Positions 49,931 to 60,285 are shown, counted from the first letter of the stretch. The stretch: DNA of 64,000 bases from an uncultured Litoreibacter sp. (GCA_947504205.1 CANNGL010000003.1:496001-560000); one strand, 5' to 3'. Numbers and translations: made by a program. The notes: a model not told the origin generated them from the sequence alone.

Positions 49931-52859
49931 ACCAAACTCTGCCTCGCGCGTTTTTGCCGTGCCTTTGGGGGCCGATTTCCCAGTCGAACTGGTCAACGGC
50001 TTCTTGCGCCGGGCCGAAGGAATGGCCCCGCACGACATAGCGCGAACAGAGATCTTTCTGAGTACGCGCCGCATGGAGCGCCGCGTTCGGTCCCTGTTCG
50101 AACAGGGCGAGCCTTGCCTTCTGCCACGGTTGCGGCTGATCACGGATTTGGCCGTCAGCCCCGGATTGTCTGATCTCCCGCAGCCTGACCTTGCGCTGGC
50201 GCAACGGCTCGAACTGCGTCAGCTCGTCAAAAAGTTGCTTGCGGCAAAACCTGATCTGGCGCCTCAAAGCAGCGCGTTCGATCTCGCAGACAGTTTGGCA
50301 ACGCTTATGGAGGAGATGCACGGAGAGGGCGTATCACCCGCCGCCTTCTCGCTTATCGATCCCGACAGCCATTCCGAGCATTGGCGCCGAAGCTTGTCCT
50401 TTCTGCAACTGATCGAAAGCTTCTTTGACAGCTCGCGCAGACCAAGTGTTGAAGCGCGGCAAAGATCGGTCGTTGATGCTCTAATCCAGAACTGGGAAAC
50501 TCATCCGCCGCAACATCCGATTATCATTGCTGGCTCCACCGGCTCTCGCGGAACGACAGCACGATTGATGCGGGCCGTCTCTCGTTTGCCGCAAGGTGCT
50601 GTGATCCTGCCCGGTGTCGATACGGAAATGCCGCGATCAGTGACAGAGGTTCTTGCGACCGCTGGTGCTGCCGAGGAGCATCCGCAATATCGACTGGCCC
50701 AATTCGCTGACTCTGTTGGGAAAGCTCTGGATCAGCTTGATCTCTGGTCGGCAGAACCACCTTTGGTTGAGGATCGGGTGAAACTGGTGGCGCTGGCGCT
50801 GCGGCCTGCGCCGGTCACAGACGCATGGCTGGCGGAAGGTCCGGCGCTGAAAAATCTGGATCAAGCCGTAGCTGGGCTCACTCTGATTGAAGCCGAAAGC
50901 GAGCGGGAAGAGGCGCTCGCGATTGCTCTGTCGTTGCGCAAGGCTTTGGCCGATGGCGTCTCAGCGGCACTGATCACACCGGATCGAAATTTGTCCCGCC
51001 GCGTCTCTGCCGCCATGCAAGCGTGGCGGATAGAACCGGATGACAGTGGCGGTGTGCCTTTGCAGCATACGCCTGCCGGGCGCTTGGTGAAGCAATGCGC
51101 CGATTTGTTGGGCAAGTCCCCGAAACCAGAGGAGCTTTTGGCGCTGCTCAAGCATCCCATGGTGCAGCAGGCCAACCGCGGCGAGCATCTGTTGCAAACC
51201 CGCCGGTGCGAATTGTCTCTCTTGCGAGGCGGGCCCCGCGACATCACACCGGAACGACTGCGCGATTGGGCGGCAGAGCAAACCAAGCAGCCCGCCGATC
51301 CGGCGTGGGTAGACTGGCTTGATAACGCGCTTGGCGCGGTGGCCTCTGCTCAGGCCGACAGTTTGGAAAACTGGGTTGATCGCCATATCGACTGTGTCGA
51401 GCGTCTGGCTGGCGACAGCGGCGCATCGGACGACGAGGTGCTCTGGCAGACAAAAGACGGGGCGGAGGTCTTGCGCGTTCTGGCCCGGTTGCGCGAGGTC
51501 TCGCACGCCGCCGGTGCGGTAACGCGCGACGACTACCTTCAGATACTTGGCGCGAGCCTTGCGCAGGAGGAGTTTCGCGACCCGCTTGCGCCACATCCCG
51601 ACGTTATGATCTGGGGCACGCTGGAAGCCCGTGTGCAAGGTGCTGATCTCGTTATTCTCGCAGGGCTGAATGAAGGCGTCTGGCCAGAGACACCCAGCCC
51701 CGATCCTTGGTTGAACCGCGCCATGCGCGCTGAAATGGGTCTGTTCCTTCCCGAGCGACAAATAGGCTTGAGCGCTCACGACTTTCAGCAAGGCATATTG
51801 GCCCCCAAGGTCATTCTGACACGAACCAAACGCGACGCCGAGGCAGAAACGGTCGCGTCACGTTGGCTCAATCGGTTGGTTAACCTGATGTCGGGTCTGC
51901 CCGAAACAGGGAAACCTGCCTTGCAGGACATGCGGAACCGCGGTCGTGAAATCCTCGAACTTGTGCACGACTATTCCACGCCTGCGGTGCCCATCGCGCC
52001 TGCCGACCGTCCCTCTCCGTGCCCACCAGCCGCTGCCCGTCCGGCGGTACTTTATGTCACTGGGATCGAGCGGCTGATCCGCGACCCCTACGCGATATAT
52101 GCGCGCTATATCCTGAACCTGCGCCCACTTGATCCATTGGTCGCAGAACCTTCTGCCACTTTGCGTGGGCAGGTATTCCATTCGGTTCTGGAGCGTTTTG
52201 TCAAAGAAATCGCAACCGAAAAAACAATGCCCGATCTGAACCGCCTGTTGGCGATCGCCGACAAGATATTGGAACAGGATGTCACCTGGGATGCCACCAG
52301 AGCCGCATGGCGCGCGAAGTTCGCAAAGATGGCCGATTGGTTCCTTCAGAGCGAGGAGCGGCGCTTGAGCCGCGCGCGCCCGGCCTTGTTCGAGGACACC
52401 GGCAGCCACGCCATCGATCAGCTTGGGTTCACCCTGAAAGGCCGCGCAGATCGGATCGATATCTCACCCGACGGTGCGGCCTATATCTATGATTACAAAA
52501 CCGGGGAACTGCCGACGAAAAAGCAGCTGGACTACTTCAACAAGCAGGTTCCGCTACTCGCAGCAATCGCGGCCTTCGGAGGGTTCCAGAAGCTCGGCAA
52601 ACCCACGATTGCCGGTGCCGGGTTCATCGGCTTGGGCGCGTCCCCGAAAGAAGCGGTAACGCCCTATTCCGATGATGAAATCGCGGAAATTTGGGCTGAT
52701 CTGGAAAGCCTGATCGAAGCCTATCAAAAGCCGGACAAAGGGTATTCTGCCCGCCGTGCCGTGTTCGAAAGCCGCTGGGATCAGGATTACGACCATCTGG
52801 CCCGCTATGGTGAATGGGATGAGACCGATTGGCCAACGCACACCGAGGTCGGCCAATGA
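49923..52859 (+). CDS. addB: AddB, nuclease subunit of AddAB double-strand break repair complex
   Basis: The 978-residue protein is of the alphaproteobacterial AddB type: ADFPVELVNGFLRRAEG near the start, EMHGEGVSP, an inactive helicase-like middle, WGTLEARVQGADLVILAGL, and a C-terminal RecB-family nuclease (VLYVTGIERLIRDPYAIYAR, YIYDYKTGELPTKKQ with the DxxxK metal site). It lacks the four-Cys iron-sulfur cluster of Firmicute AddB, as usual in this class. With AddA it resects DNA ends for RecA. It overlaps murU by 8 bases and addA by 4. Confidence 0.94.
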   Translation: MFEPNSASRVFAVPLGADFPVELVNGFLRRAEGMAPHDIARTEIFLSTRRMERRVRSLFEQGEPCLLPRLRLITDLAVSPGLSDLPQPDLALAQRLELRQLVKKLLAAKPDLAPQSSAFDLADSLATLMEEMHGEGVSPAAFSLIDPDSHSEHWRRSLSFLQLIESFFDSSRRPSVEARQRSVVDALIQNWETHPPQHPIIIAGSTGSRGTTARLMRAVSRLPQGAVILPGVDTEMPRSVTEVLATAGAAEEHPQYRLAQFADSVGKALDQLDLWSAEPPLVEDRVKLVALALRPAPVTDAWLAEGPALKNLDQAVAGLTLIEAESEREEALAIALSLRKALADGVSAALITPDRNLSRRVSAAMQAWRIEPDDSGGVPLQHTPAGRLVKQCADLLGKSPKPEELLALLKHPMVQQANRGEHLLQTRRCELSLLRGGPRDITPERLRDWAAEQTKQPADPAWVDWLDNALGAVASAQADSLENWVDRHIDCVERLAGDSGASDDEVLWQTKDGAEVLRVLARLREVSHAAGAVTRDDYLQILGASLAQEEFRDPLAPHPDVMIWGTLEARVQGADLVILAGLNEGVWPETPSPDPWLNRAMRAEMGLFLPERQIGLSAHDFQQGILAPKVILTRTKRDAEAETVASRWLNRLVNLMSGLPETGKPALQDMRNRGREILELVHDYSTPAVPIAPADRPSPCPPAAARPAVLYVTGIERLIRDPYAIYARYILNLRPLDPLVAEPSATLRGQVFHSVLERFVKEIATEKTMPDLNRLLAIADKILEQDVTWDATRAAWRAKFAKMADWFLQSEERRLSRARPALFEDTGSHAIDQLGFTLKGRADRIDISPDGAAYIYDYKTGELPTKKQLDYFNKQVPLLAAIAAFGGFQKLGKPTIAGAGFIGLGASPKEAVTPYSDDEIAEIWADLESLIEAYQKPDKGYSARRAVFESRWDQDYDHLARYGEWDETDWPTHTEVGQ

Positions 52860-55800
52860 CCCGCACCGACGCAGCAGTGGCGCAAATCGAGGCGGCCAAC
52901 CCCGCGACATCGACATGGCTGTCAGCGAATGCGGGCTCCGGCAAAACGCGGGTTCTCACAGATCGCGTATCGCTCTTGCTGCTGAATGGGGTCAAGCCCG
53001 AGAAAATCCTGTGTCTGACCTACACCAAGGCCGCCGCCAGCGAGATGCAGAACCGGTTGTTCCAGCGTCTCGGCGAATGGACAATGATGCCTGACGACCA
53101 CCTGCGCGATAGCCTGACGCGGCTCACTCTGGATCAGCTTCCCCCATCGCCAGATCAGTTGTCCGAGGCGCGGCGGCTCTTTGCCAAAGCGATCGAAACA
53201 CCGGGTGGCTTGAAAATACAGACCATCCACTCGTTCTGCGCGTCGATCCTGCGCCGCTTCCCGTTGGAGGCCGGGGTCTCTCCGAGTTTTACGGAGATGG
53301 ACAACCGTCAGACCAAGACGCTGATCGACACGGTGCTGGAGAGTATCGCGCTTGAAAAACCCGAGGTGCTGCAGCGCTTCGCTCATTTCTTGTCCGGTGA
53401 TGACACCCAACCCATCATTCAGGAGATACTGAAGGCACGCGCGTCCTTCGCAGAGCCGTTTGATCGCGCGCGCCTGTCCTCCGAGCTTGATGTTCCTCCC
53501 GATTTGACGGCTGAGACGATCCTGTCGCAAGTGTTTCTCGGCGGTGAAGCCGATTTGGTGTCTCAGCTTATCCCGCATCTGCGCGCTGGCGGCACCACGG
53601 ACAACACTTTGGCAGACCGGTTGGGGGCCATTGATTTTTCGACGCCCAGTCTCGCACTTCTTGAAGCGTGTGAGGGTTTGTTCCTCACCGGCAGCGGTGC
53701 CAAAGATCCGTTTTCGCCAAAGTCCACACCTCCAACCAAGGCGGTGCAAGCCACGCTGGGCGAGGCGATGGAAGACCTGCACGATCTGCGTGCCCGTGTC
53801 GCTGACGCGCGCCATCTGCGTATAGGCCTTGATGCGCTTGCAAAGGCAGAGGCGCTGCACGGGTTGGCCGCCGAATTGATCCCCAGAATTGACGCTGAAA
53901 AAGCACGCCACGGCTGGCTGGACTTCGATGATCTCATCCTGCGCGCCCGGGCGCTTTTGTCGAACTCGCAGGCGGCGGCTTGGGTTCTCTACCGGCTCGA
54001 TGGCGGCATCGACCACATTCTGGTGGACGAAGCGCAGGATACATCGCCCGATCAATGGGACGTGGTGCGCCTGTTGGCGGATGAGTTCACATCGGGCGAC
54101 TCTGCGCGCCCCGATATCGAACGTACGATTTTCGTAGTCGGCGACAAAAAACAGTCGATCTACTCTTTTCAGGGCGCCGACCCTAAAGGCTTCACCCGGA
54201 TGCGGGACCATTTCCAAACGGCCCTGAGTGAGGTCGGGAAACCTTTTCAAGATCGCGAGCTGCTGTATTCCTTCCGCTCCGCCCAGCCGATCATGGCGCT
54301 TGTTGATCGGGTGTTTTCCTCTGATATCGGGCTGGGAATGGGCGGCCGTGTCGAACACCACGCCTTTAAATCCAACCTTCCGGGGCGGATTGATCTCTGG
54401 CCATGGGAATCCGCCAGCGACAACCCTGACCCCACCAAATGGAATGACCCGATTGATGTTGTGGGGGCCGATCATCACTCGGTCAGGCTGGCCCGAAGGC
54501 TCGCCGGGTTCATCTCCCAGCAACTGACGTCAGGCCAGATCACGACGATTGATGGCGGCGTGGCCACAACCCGGCCCATCCGCCCCAGCGATTTTCTGAT
54601 TCTGGTCCAGAAACGCTCGGTACTGTTTCATGAGATCATACGGGCCTGCAAAGACCACAACCTGCCTATGGCAGGTGCAGACAGATTGCGGATCGGCGGC
54701 GAACTTGTGGTCAAGGATTTGGTGGCGTTGTTGTCGTGGATTGCGACGCCCGAGGATGACCTGTCGCTCGCAGCGGTGTTGCGTTCTCCCATAGGTGGCT
54801 TTTCAGAAGACCAGCTGTATCGCCTCGCTCATGGGCGCGGTGATGCCTTTTTGCGGCAGCGCTGGGAGGATCGCAAAGATCAGCACCCCGAACTCTACGA
54901 GATGCTGGCCGATTTGCGAAACGCGTCGGATTATCTCCGCCCTTATGAAGTGTTGGAACGTGCTCTGACCCGGCACGGCTTGCGTGAGAAGCTTGTCGCC
55001 CGCCTAGGTTCCGAAGCGGAGGACGGCATCGATGCCTTGCTCGCACAGGCGATGACATTCGAGCGGGCCAATGTGCCCGGTCTAACCGCCTTCTTGGCAT
55101 GGCTGTCGTCGGAGGAGGTCGAGATCAAGCGACAGATGGATAATGCAGGCGATCAGATCAGAGTGATGACCGTGCATGGGTCCAAAGGTCTGGAAGCACC
55201 GATCGTAATCCTGCCTGAGACGGGGAATATTCGAAAAAATCTTCGCACCGAAGTCTTGGTCAATGCCGGCCTCGCGCATTGGCGCGCGAACAAGGACGCG
55301 CGTCCTCAGGTTCAACGCGATCTGGTCACCAAGCTGGAAGAGGAACAGGCCCAAGAGCGTGCGCGATTGCTTTACGTTGCCATGACACGCGCTGAATCCT
55401 GGCTGGTTATCTGTGGTGGTGGAGAAGACCCGGTTGCCGAGAAGGGCGCTTGGTACAGCGAGATCGAAACCGCACTACAGCACATGGACACGGTCACCCT
55501 TCCGGATGGAACTGTGCGCGTTGAACATGATGTCTGGCCCGATGATCTTTCTGATCGGGATGAGGTACCTCAGCCCTACCAAATCGACCTTCCCGATTGG
55601 GTCCGTACACGGCCGGAACCACATCGCGCAGCGCCCCGGTCCTTGTCGCCATCCGATCTGGCAGGCGCCAAGGTGCTTGCAGGGGAAACCTCGCCCGAAG
55701 CCTTGTCCGAAGAGGCCGCGAAGCAACGCGGAACCGCGATCCACCTTGCCTTGGAATATCTTCCGCATATTCCACAGAACCGCTGGGAGTTGGCGGCGGC

Positions 55801-56221
55801 GGACCTGTTTCCCGATCACGAACAGGTTGAGATTGTCGAGATGACGGATTTGGTGAGAAACCTGCTCGCCAATCCTGAAACGGCTGCGGTGTTTGCACCG
55901 GACAGTCTGGCGGAGGTGGCAATATGCGCGCGCCTCGACGCTTTGGGCGATCAGAAGATCAGCGGGTTTATCGACCGGCTACTGGTGCAAGACGACCAAG
56001 TGCTTGCCGTCGATTTCAAATCGAATCGGATTGTGCCCGGTATCCCGTCGGAGGTGCCGGACGGGATATTGCGACAGATGGGGGCCTATGCCGCAGCCCT
56101 CATGCAGATCTACCCAAATCACCGGATTAAAACAGCAATTCTCTGGACCCAAACGGCCGAGCTGATGGTTTTACCACACGAGATCGTGAGGAATGCCTTG
56201 CTGACCACCCATACATCTTGA
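52856..56221 (+). CDS. addA: AddA, helicase-nuclease subunit of AddAB
   Basis: The 1121-residue protein is a UvrD/RecB-type SF1 helicase: Walker A SANAGSGKTRVL, LTYTKAAASEMQNRL, QTIHSFCASILRRF, VDEAQDTSPDQW, VVGDKKQSIYSFQGADP, MTVHGSKGLEAPIV, LLYVAMTRAESW. It ends with a RecB nuclease domain holding RGTAIHLALEYLP and VLAVDFKSNRIVP, active-site Asp and Lys present. It starts at the addB stop (ATGA). AddAB is the RecBCD substitute of alphaproteobacteria. Confidence 0.96.
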   Translation: MTRTDAAVAQIEAANPATSTWLSANAGSGKTRVLTDRVSLLLLNGVKPEKILCLTYTKAAASEMQNRLFQRLGEWTMMPDDHLRDSLTRLTLDQLPPSPDQLSEARRLFAKAIETPGGLKIQTIHSFCASILRRFPLEAGVSPSFTEMDNRQTKTLIDTVLESIALEKPEVLQRFAHFLSGDDTQPIIQEILKARASFAEPFDRARLSSELDVPPDLTAETILSQVFLGGEADLVSQLIPHLRAGGTTDNTLADRLGAIDFSTPSLALLEACEGLFLTGSGAKDPFSPKSTPPTKAVQATLGEAMEDLHDLRARVADARHLRIGLDALAKAEALHGLAAELIPRIDAEKARHGWLDFDDLILRARALLSNSQAAAWVLYRLDGGIDHILVDEAQDTSPDQWDVVRLLADEFTSGDSARPDIERTIFVVGDKKQSIYSFQGADPKGFTRMRDHFQTALSEVGKPFQDRELLYSFRSAQPIMALVDRVFSSDIGLGMGGRVEHHAFKSNLPGRIDLWPWESASDNPDPTKWNDPIDVVGADHHSVRLARRLAGFISQQLTSGQITTIDGGVATTRPIRPSDFLILVQKRSVLFHEIIRACKDHNLPMAGADRLRIGGELVVKDLVALLSWIATPEDDLSLAAVLRSPIGGFSEDQLYRLAHGRGDAFLRQRWEDRKDQHPELYEMLADLRNASDYLRPYEVLERALTRHGLREKLVARLGSEAEDGIDALLAQAMTFERANVPGLTAFLAWLSSEEVEIKRQMDNAGDQIRVMTVHGSKGLEAPIVILPETGNIRKNLRTEVLVNAGLAHWRANKDARPQVQRDLVTKLEEEQAQERARLLYVAMTRAESWLVICGGGEDPVAEKGAWYSEIETALQHMDTVTLPDGTVRVEHDVWPDDLSDRDEVPQPYQIDLPDWVRTRPEPHRAAPRSLSPSDLAGAKVLAGETSPEALSEEAAKQRGTAIHLALEYLPHIPQNRWELAAADLFPDHEQVEIVEMTDLVRNLLANPETAAVFAPDSLAEVAICARLDALGDQKISGFIDRLLVQDDQVLAVDFKSNRIVPGIPSEVPDGILRQMGAYAAALMQIYPNHRIKTAILWTQTAELMVLPHEIVRNALLTTHTS

Positions 56222-56285
56222 CGTTTCGTGACCCGGTTCATAGGTTCACAGTCCAGTTCTGAAAAAGCCAGCCGGAGGCAACCAA

Positions 56286-56606
56286 ATGGCCACAGTAGCC
56301 GTCACTGACGACACATTTGATGTGGAAGTTCGCAACGCAGACGTTCCCGTTATCGTAGATTTCTGGGCCGAATGGTGTGGCCCTTGCAAACAGATTGGCC
56401 CGGCTCTTGAAGAGCTGTCTGCCGAGTATGAAGGCAAGGTCAAAATCGTCAAAGTCAATGTCGACGAGAACCCGAATTCCCCGGCTCAAATGGGCGTGCG
56501 CGGCATCCCTGCGCTGTTCATGTTCAAAGATGGTGAAGTGGTGTCAAACAAGGTCGGCGCAGCCCCGAAAGCGGCGCTTCAAAGCTGGATCGACGAAACC
56601 GTTTGA
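56286..56606 (+). CDS. trxA: Thioredoxin
   Basis: The 106-residue protein carries [20 protein letters not shown] with the classical WCGPC redox site, [24 protein letters not shown] with the cis-proline, and a C-terminal helix ending WIDETV. It reduces ribonucleotide reductase and other cytoplasmic disulfides. It has its own promoter space (64 bases after addA) and a strong terminator. Confidence 0.97.
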   Translation: MATVAVTDDTFDVEVRNADVPVIVDFWAEWCGPCKQIGPALEELSAEYEGKVKIVKVNVDENPNSPAQMGVRGIPALFMFKDGEVVSNKVGAAPKAALQSWIDETV

Positions 56607-56627
56607 TCGCCAGCAGAACGACGACTC

Positions 56628-56653
56628 AAAGGCGCCTTTTCAGGCGCCTTTTT
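56628..56653 (+). terminator. trxA terminator
   Basis: AAAGGCGCCT (56628-56637) and AGGCGCCTTT (56642-56651) pair perfectly over 10 bases with a TTTC loop and a following T-run. It also ends transcription from the convergent transglycosylase gene, since the stem is flanked by A and T tracts on both sides. Confidence 0.88.
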
Positions 56654-56657
56654 AATT

Positions 56658-57830
56658 TCAAAGCTTGTTTAAAAGGGCCTGCGTCGGCCAGGCATCCGCG
56701 GGCAAGCCCAGACGTTCCTGCTCGGCCTGAACTGCAGCCCGGGTGCGCGCGCCCAGAATGCCGTCAATCTTGCCCACGTCATAGCCGCGTTTGGACAGCT
56801 TTGTTTGCAGCTGCTTCATCTTGGCGTCTTTCAGACCCGGATCGGGGTTGCCTGCATCATAGACCTGCGCTCCGGACAAACGCGTCGCGAAATATGCGGC
56901 GGTCGTGACGTAGACAAAACTCTTGTTCCACTCGAAATAGACCCGGAAATTCGGATAGGCGACAAAGGCCGGCCCCTTGCGCCCCATCGGCAACAGGACC
57001 GATCCCGTACCCTTGCTCTCCCACGCGCCAGACCGTGGTTTGACCCCGCGCTTTGACCAATCCGAGATCGATAGCTCCGTGGTCAAACCGGTCAGCGACC
57101 AGTCCAGATCATCCGGAACAACGACCTCCTGCAGCCACGGCTGGTTCGCCTGCCACCCCAGCCCGCGCAACATCTTCGCCCCGGACACCAATGCGTCCTG
57201 CGGCGAGGTTTTGAGACGAACCTTGCCGTCCCCATCTGCATCGACACCGTGGTTGAGAATGTCTTCGGGCAGCATCTGCACCATTCCGACCTCTCCTGCC
57301 CACGCCCCTTTCGTAGTTGCCGGGCTAAACTCGCCGCGTTCGAACAGCTCAAGTGCTGCGAAAACCTGCGGTCGGAAAAGGTCAGGACGGCGGCAATCAT
57401 GGCTCAACGTCATCAACGCATTCAGCGTGTTGAAATTGCCCTGAACCGCGCCGTAATCCGTCTCCAGCGCCCAGAACGCCAGAAGCACGCCCGCCGGCAC
57501 ACCATACTCCGCCTCGGCCCGTCGGAACGTGCTTGCGTGCTTTTTCAGGTTGGCGCGGCCATTCTGGATACGGTTCTTCGAGATGATCCGCCGCGAGAAA
57601 TCTATGAAATCTCGCTTGAACACGCCCTGCGCCCGATCCGCCTTCAAAACCTTCGGATCTTGTCGTGCTGAGGCAAAGAAAGCGCGCACCGTTTCCGGGG
57701 CATGACCCTTGGAGATCGCCGATTGGGCCATCTTGTCAACAAAGGCATTGAAAGATCCTCCACAGGCCACCGCGCTCATGGCAGGCCCCGTCAAACACAT
57801 CAGCGCCAGCGCCAATCCAAATTTCCGCAT
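56658..57830 (-). CDS. Lytic murein transglycosylase (MltB type) with peptidoglycan-binding domain
   Basis: The 390-residue exported protein has a signal peptide (KFGLALALMCLTGPAMSAVA), the SLT_2 catalytic domain (AEYGVPAGVLLAFWALETDYG with the catalytic Glu; GAWAGEVGMVQMLPEDIL; FPNFRVYFEWNKS-like core) and a C-terminal peptidoglycan-binding repeat (QTKLSKRGYDVGKIDGILGARTRAAV in part). It cuts the MurNAc-GlcNAc bond to anhydroMurNAc. The frame extends to 57890 but the signal peptide supports 57830. Confidence 0.92.
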   Translation of the reverse strand: MRKFGLALALMCLTGPAMSAVACGGSFNAFVDKMAQSAISKGHAPETVRAFFASARQDPKVLKADRAQGVFKRDFIDFSRRIISKNRIQNGRANLKKHASTFRRAEAEYGVPAGVLLAFWALETDYGAVQGNFNTLNALMTLSHDCRRPDLFRPQVFAALELFERGEFSPATTKGAWAGEVGMVQMLPEDILNHGVDADGDGKVRLKTSPQDALVSGAKMLRGLGWQANQPWLQEVVVPDDLDWSLTGLTTELSISDWSKRGVKPRSGAWESKGTGSVLLPMGRKGPAFVAYPNFRVYFEWNKSFVYVTTAAYFATRLSGAQVYDAGNPDPGLKDAKMKQLQTKLSKRGYDVGKIDGILGARTRAAVQAEQERLGLPADAWPTQALLNKL

Positions 57831-57841
57831 CTTTCGTCCCC

Positions 57842-58732
57842 TCAACTCACAACCACAACTATCAGCAAACACACCCACCACACCTTCCAAAGCATCGCGA
57901 CGGAACGGTCGATATCCTCAGGGCCGATGTCCCGTTCACCCTCTTCGTTGATATAGCGGTCAGCGGTCGGCTGCCCATGATAAACGCGCGGACCCGACAA
58001 CGCGACGTTCAGCGCGAACGCCATCGCTGCTTCCGGCCATCCCGCATTGGGCGATCTGTGATGTGCCGCGTCCTGGCGCAGCGCACCCCAGGCAACCGGG
58101 GCGCCAGCAAGCGCCCAGAGGATCAGAGCTGTCAGGCGCGCGGGTATCCAGTTTGCGAGATCGTCTAGCCGCGCCGCCGCCCAGCCGAACTCCTCGTGCC
58201 GCTCGGTGCGATATCCAATCATACTGTCAGCCGTGTTCAGCACCTTGTAGGCGATCAATCCCGGCAGGCCTGCGATCACGTACCAAAATATCGGCGCAAC
58301 CACGCCATCGGACAGGTTTTCCGCCGCACTTTCAATCGCACTTCGCGCAACGCCCGAATGATCCAGTGCCGCGACGTCTCGGCCAACGATACGTGCCACC
58401 GCCTGACGTCCATCACCCAGACCGATACGCAGAGCATCAGCCACATCCTGAACGTGGGTCACCAGTGATTTTTGCGCCAGCAGAATGCCGATAACGACAA
58501 CCTCCACGACAAAGGGCAGGTCCGCCAACACCTCGCCAAGGACCAAAGCACCGACCAGCAACACGGCGATGACCACGGCGCCCTTCATCTTTCGCCCATC
58601 GCCTGCGTTGAACGTTTCATCCGCCCAACCGATCAGACGCCCCATCAGAACCGCTGGATGAGGGACCCGGTCCCAGAGCCATTTTGGCTCTCCCAGCAGC
58701 GCATCGAGTATCATGCCCAGTGCCAGTATCAT
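57842..58732 (-). CDS. cbiB: Adenosylcobinamide-phosphate synthase CbiB
   Basis: The 296-residue integral membrane protein has LDALLGEPKWLWDRVPHPAVLMG, a known N-terminal signature, SAAENLSDGVVAPIFWYVIAG, and GPRVYHGQPTADRYIN, plus several hydrophobic helices. CbiB (CobD in other naming) joins cobyric acid with aminopropanol phosphate. ATG at 58732 overlaps the cobC stop (ATGA). An extended frame to 58804 runs into cobC and is rejected. Confidence 0.94.
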   Translation of the reverse strand: MILALGMILDALLGEPKWLWDRVPHPAVLMGRLIGWADETFNAGDGRKMKGAVVIAVLLVGALVLGEVLADLPFVVEVVVIGILLAQKSLVTHVQDVADALRIGLGDGRQAVARIVGRDVAALDHSGVARSAIESAAENLSDGVVAPIFWYVIAGLPGLIAYKVLNTADSMIGYRTERHEEFGWAAARLDDLANWIPARLTALILWALAGAPVAWGALRQDAAHHRSPNAGWPEAAMAFALNVALSGPRVYHGQPTADRYINEEGERDIGPEDIDRSVAMLWKVWWVCLLIVVVVS

Positions 58733-59691
58733 TGACCTATCCGTGCCAAAGCGGCGTCCAACTGCCCCCAACGCCCTCGCGCGGGCAGACCAAGTCTCAG
58801 CCAAGATGTCGAATAAGGAAAGACCCGCGACCAGATGTGTTGTTCTGCCAATGCGACCTGAACCGCCTCCGCGTCTCCCACGTCATAAAGGCGAAACAGG
58901 CTTGTCCCGCCAACAAGCTGAGCGCCGGTCTTGCCCATCCCGAGATCAAGCCGATTGGCATCGTCGGCCAGCCTGTCGCGCGTTTCGCTGGCCCAAGCGT
59001 GATCTTCCAAAGCGCGCGCGCCGATCTCCAGCGCAATACCCGAAACGGGCCAAGGTCCCAGCAGATCACGCAAGCGCGCAGCGGTTTTTGGCGCACAAAT
59101 CGCAAAGCCCAACCGCAAACCGGCCAGACCCCAGAATTTGCCGAAACTCTTCAAGACCACCACGCCCTCGGTGTCTGCAAGGCTGACATGGCTTTGCTCA
59201 GAGGAGATATCGCAGAAGCTTTCATCGACAATCGTATGCGCGGACACACCGATCAGGTGTCTTTCAAACAGCTCTCCTGTCGGGTTGTTCGGATGCACGT
59301 ATATATGGGTGTTCGCATCCTCGGGCGACGCGGCAACGCGCCAGTTTTCGTCAGTCGTAAATGCAGCTTCATGCTCGTTATAGGTCGGGCTCTTGATGAA
59401 CACAGAGCCGCGCCCAAGCGCGGCAGGCATCCGGGCAATCAGCGCCGAGGCACCGGGGCTCAGAACGATCTCTGCACAGTCCGGGACGGCCCAGAATTCT
59501 CGGGCGGCCGCCTCCAAGCGCTCGGTTGCCGCCTGATCGGGCAATGCTGTCCAAGCCTCAGGTCCAATGTCTCCTACCGGGAACGGGGTCGGATTTATTC
59601 CAGTGGATAAATCAAGCCAATCGCTGCGATCTCCGCCATATAGGGCCATCGCGGCGTCAAGCCCACCGCCATGATCGCGTATCTTAGTCAT
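58729..59691 (-). CDS. cobC: L-threonine-O-3-phosphate decarboxylase (CobC/CobD aminotransferase fold)
   Basis: The 320-residue PLP enzyme has RDHGGGLDAA and LDLSTGINPTPFP, the typical N-terminus, HPNNPTGELF, the Asp in TIVDESFCD and the PLP lysine in VVVLKSFGKFWGLAGLRLGF. It makes (R)-1-amino-2-propanol phosphate, the linker CbiB uses next door. It overlaps cbiB by 4 and the DUF1636 gene by 8 bases. Class I aminotransferases look alike, but the DUF1636-cobC-cbiB order makes the call firm. Confidence 0.9.
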   Translation of the reverse strand: MTKIRDHGGGLDAAMALYGGDRSDWLDLSTGINPTPFPVGDIGPEAWTALPDQAATERLEAAAREFWAVPDCAEIVLSPGASALIARMPAALGRGSVFIKSPTYNEHEAAFTTDENWRVAASPEDANTHIYVHPNNPTGELFERHLIGVSAHTIVDESFCDISSEQSHVSLADTEGVVVLKSFGKFWGLAGLRLGFAICAPKTAARLRDLLGPWPVSGIALEIGARALEDHAWASETRDRLADDANRLDLGMGKTGAQLVGGTSLFRLYDVGDAEAVQVALAEQHIWSRVFPYSTSWLRLGLPARGRWGQLDAALARIGQ

Positions 59692-60055
59692 CGTCGCTCA
59701 AAGGCAGGTGGCGCGACACGAAGTGTCCTTTGATCGGCTGTGGCCACTCCCGGTACGGCACCACACCTGTTTCACTTTCGCCATGCAGACAGGCGTAATC
59801 CACGATGGCCTGCGCGTGTTCAGTGTCCGGATCGAACTGCCCGAGGGAATAGTTCACCTTGCCCTGCGCCTGCACGGTGATGTTGCAGGCGCGCGCGCAC
59901 CCCATCAGGCAGGAAAAACGGCGCACCGTTACGGGACGCCCCTCGGCAGCGGCCTCAACAAGCTCGGCCAAGCGTTCGCCATCGGTCTGTCCGGGCGCGC
60001 GTTCTTCCCAGTCATCGTGCTTGCAGGTATCGCAAATTGTAATGCAGCTGGTCAT
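59684..60055 (-). CDS. DUF1636 family metal-binding protein, cobalamin cluster
   Basis: The 123-residue protein has paired cysteines TICDTCKHD and SCLMGCARACNI, resembling thioredoxin-like [2Fe-2S] ferredoxins, then YSLGQFDPDTEHAQAIVDYA. DUF1636 genes occur in alphaproteobacterial cobalamin clusters, so an electron-transfer or cobalt-related role is likely. First gene of the minus-strand trio. No cobalamin riboswitch could be recognised in the 230-base gap upstream. Confidence 0.85.
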   Translation of the reverse strand: MTSCITICDTCKHDDWEERAPGQTDGERLAELVEAAAEGRPVTVRRFSCLMGCARACNITVQAQGKVNYSLGQFDPDTEHAQAIVDYACLHGESETGVVPYREWPQPIKGHFVSRHLPLSDDD

Positions 60056-60285
60056 GTCACTTCGTCTCAGATTTTCGCCTCACATGAAGCCTATTCTGAC
60101 GGGATGCGCAAGAAGCCGCTTATTGGGTATTTTGCGACCTCAATCCAATGCCGCGTTAATACTTCGTTAGGGAAAATTGCCGAGAAATAACGAAGAGATT
60201 AATGGATAAGAAACCGCTTAAGTACGCATTTTCAGTACGGGAAGGGTGCCGGCCAATGCCACGGTGAACCGAGGTCGGAGTAAAC

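Noticed and set aside
52922-54523. Long frame of 533 residues opposite addA
   Set aside because: Its sequence is low in recognisable motifs and lies wholly opposite a clear AddA; it is a by-product of GC-rich coding.
60056-60285. Cobalamin riboswitch before the DUF1636-cobC-cbiB operon
   Set aside because: No B12-box-like AGCCAGGAGACCTGCC core or the conserved stem pattern could be found there or in 61614-61897.
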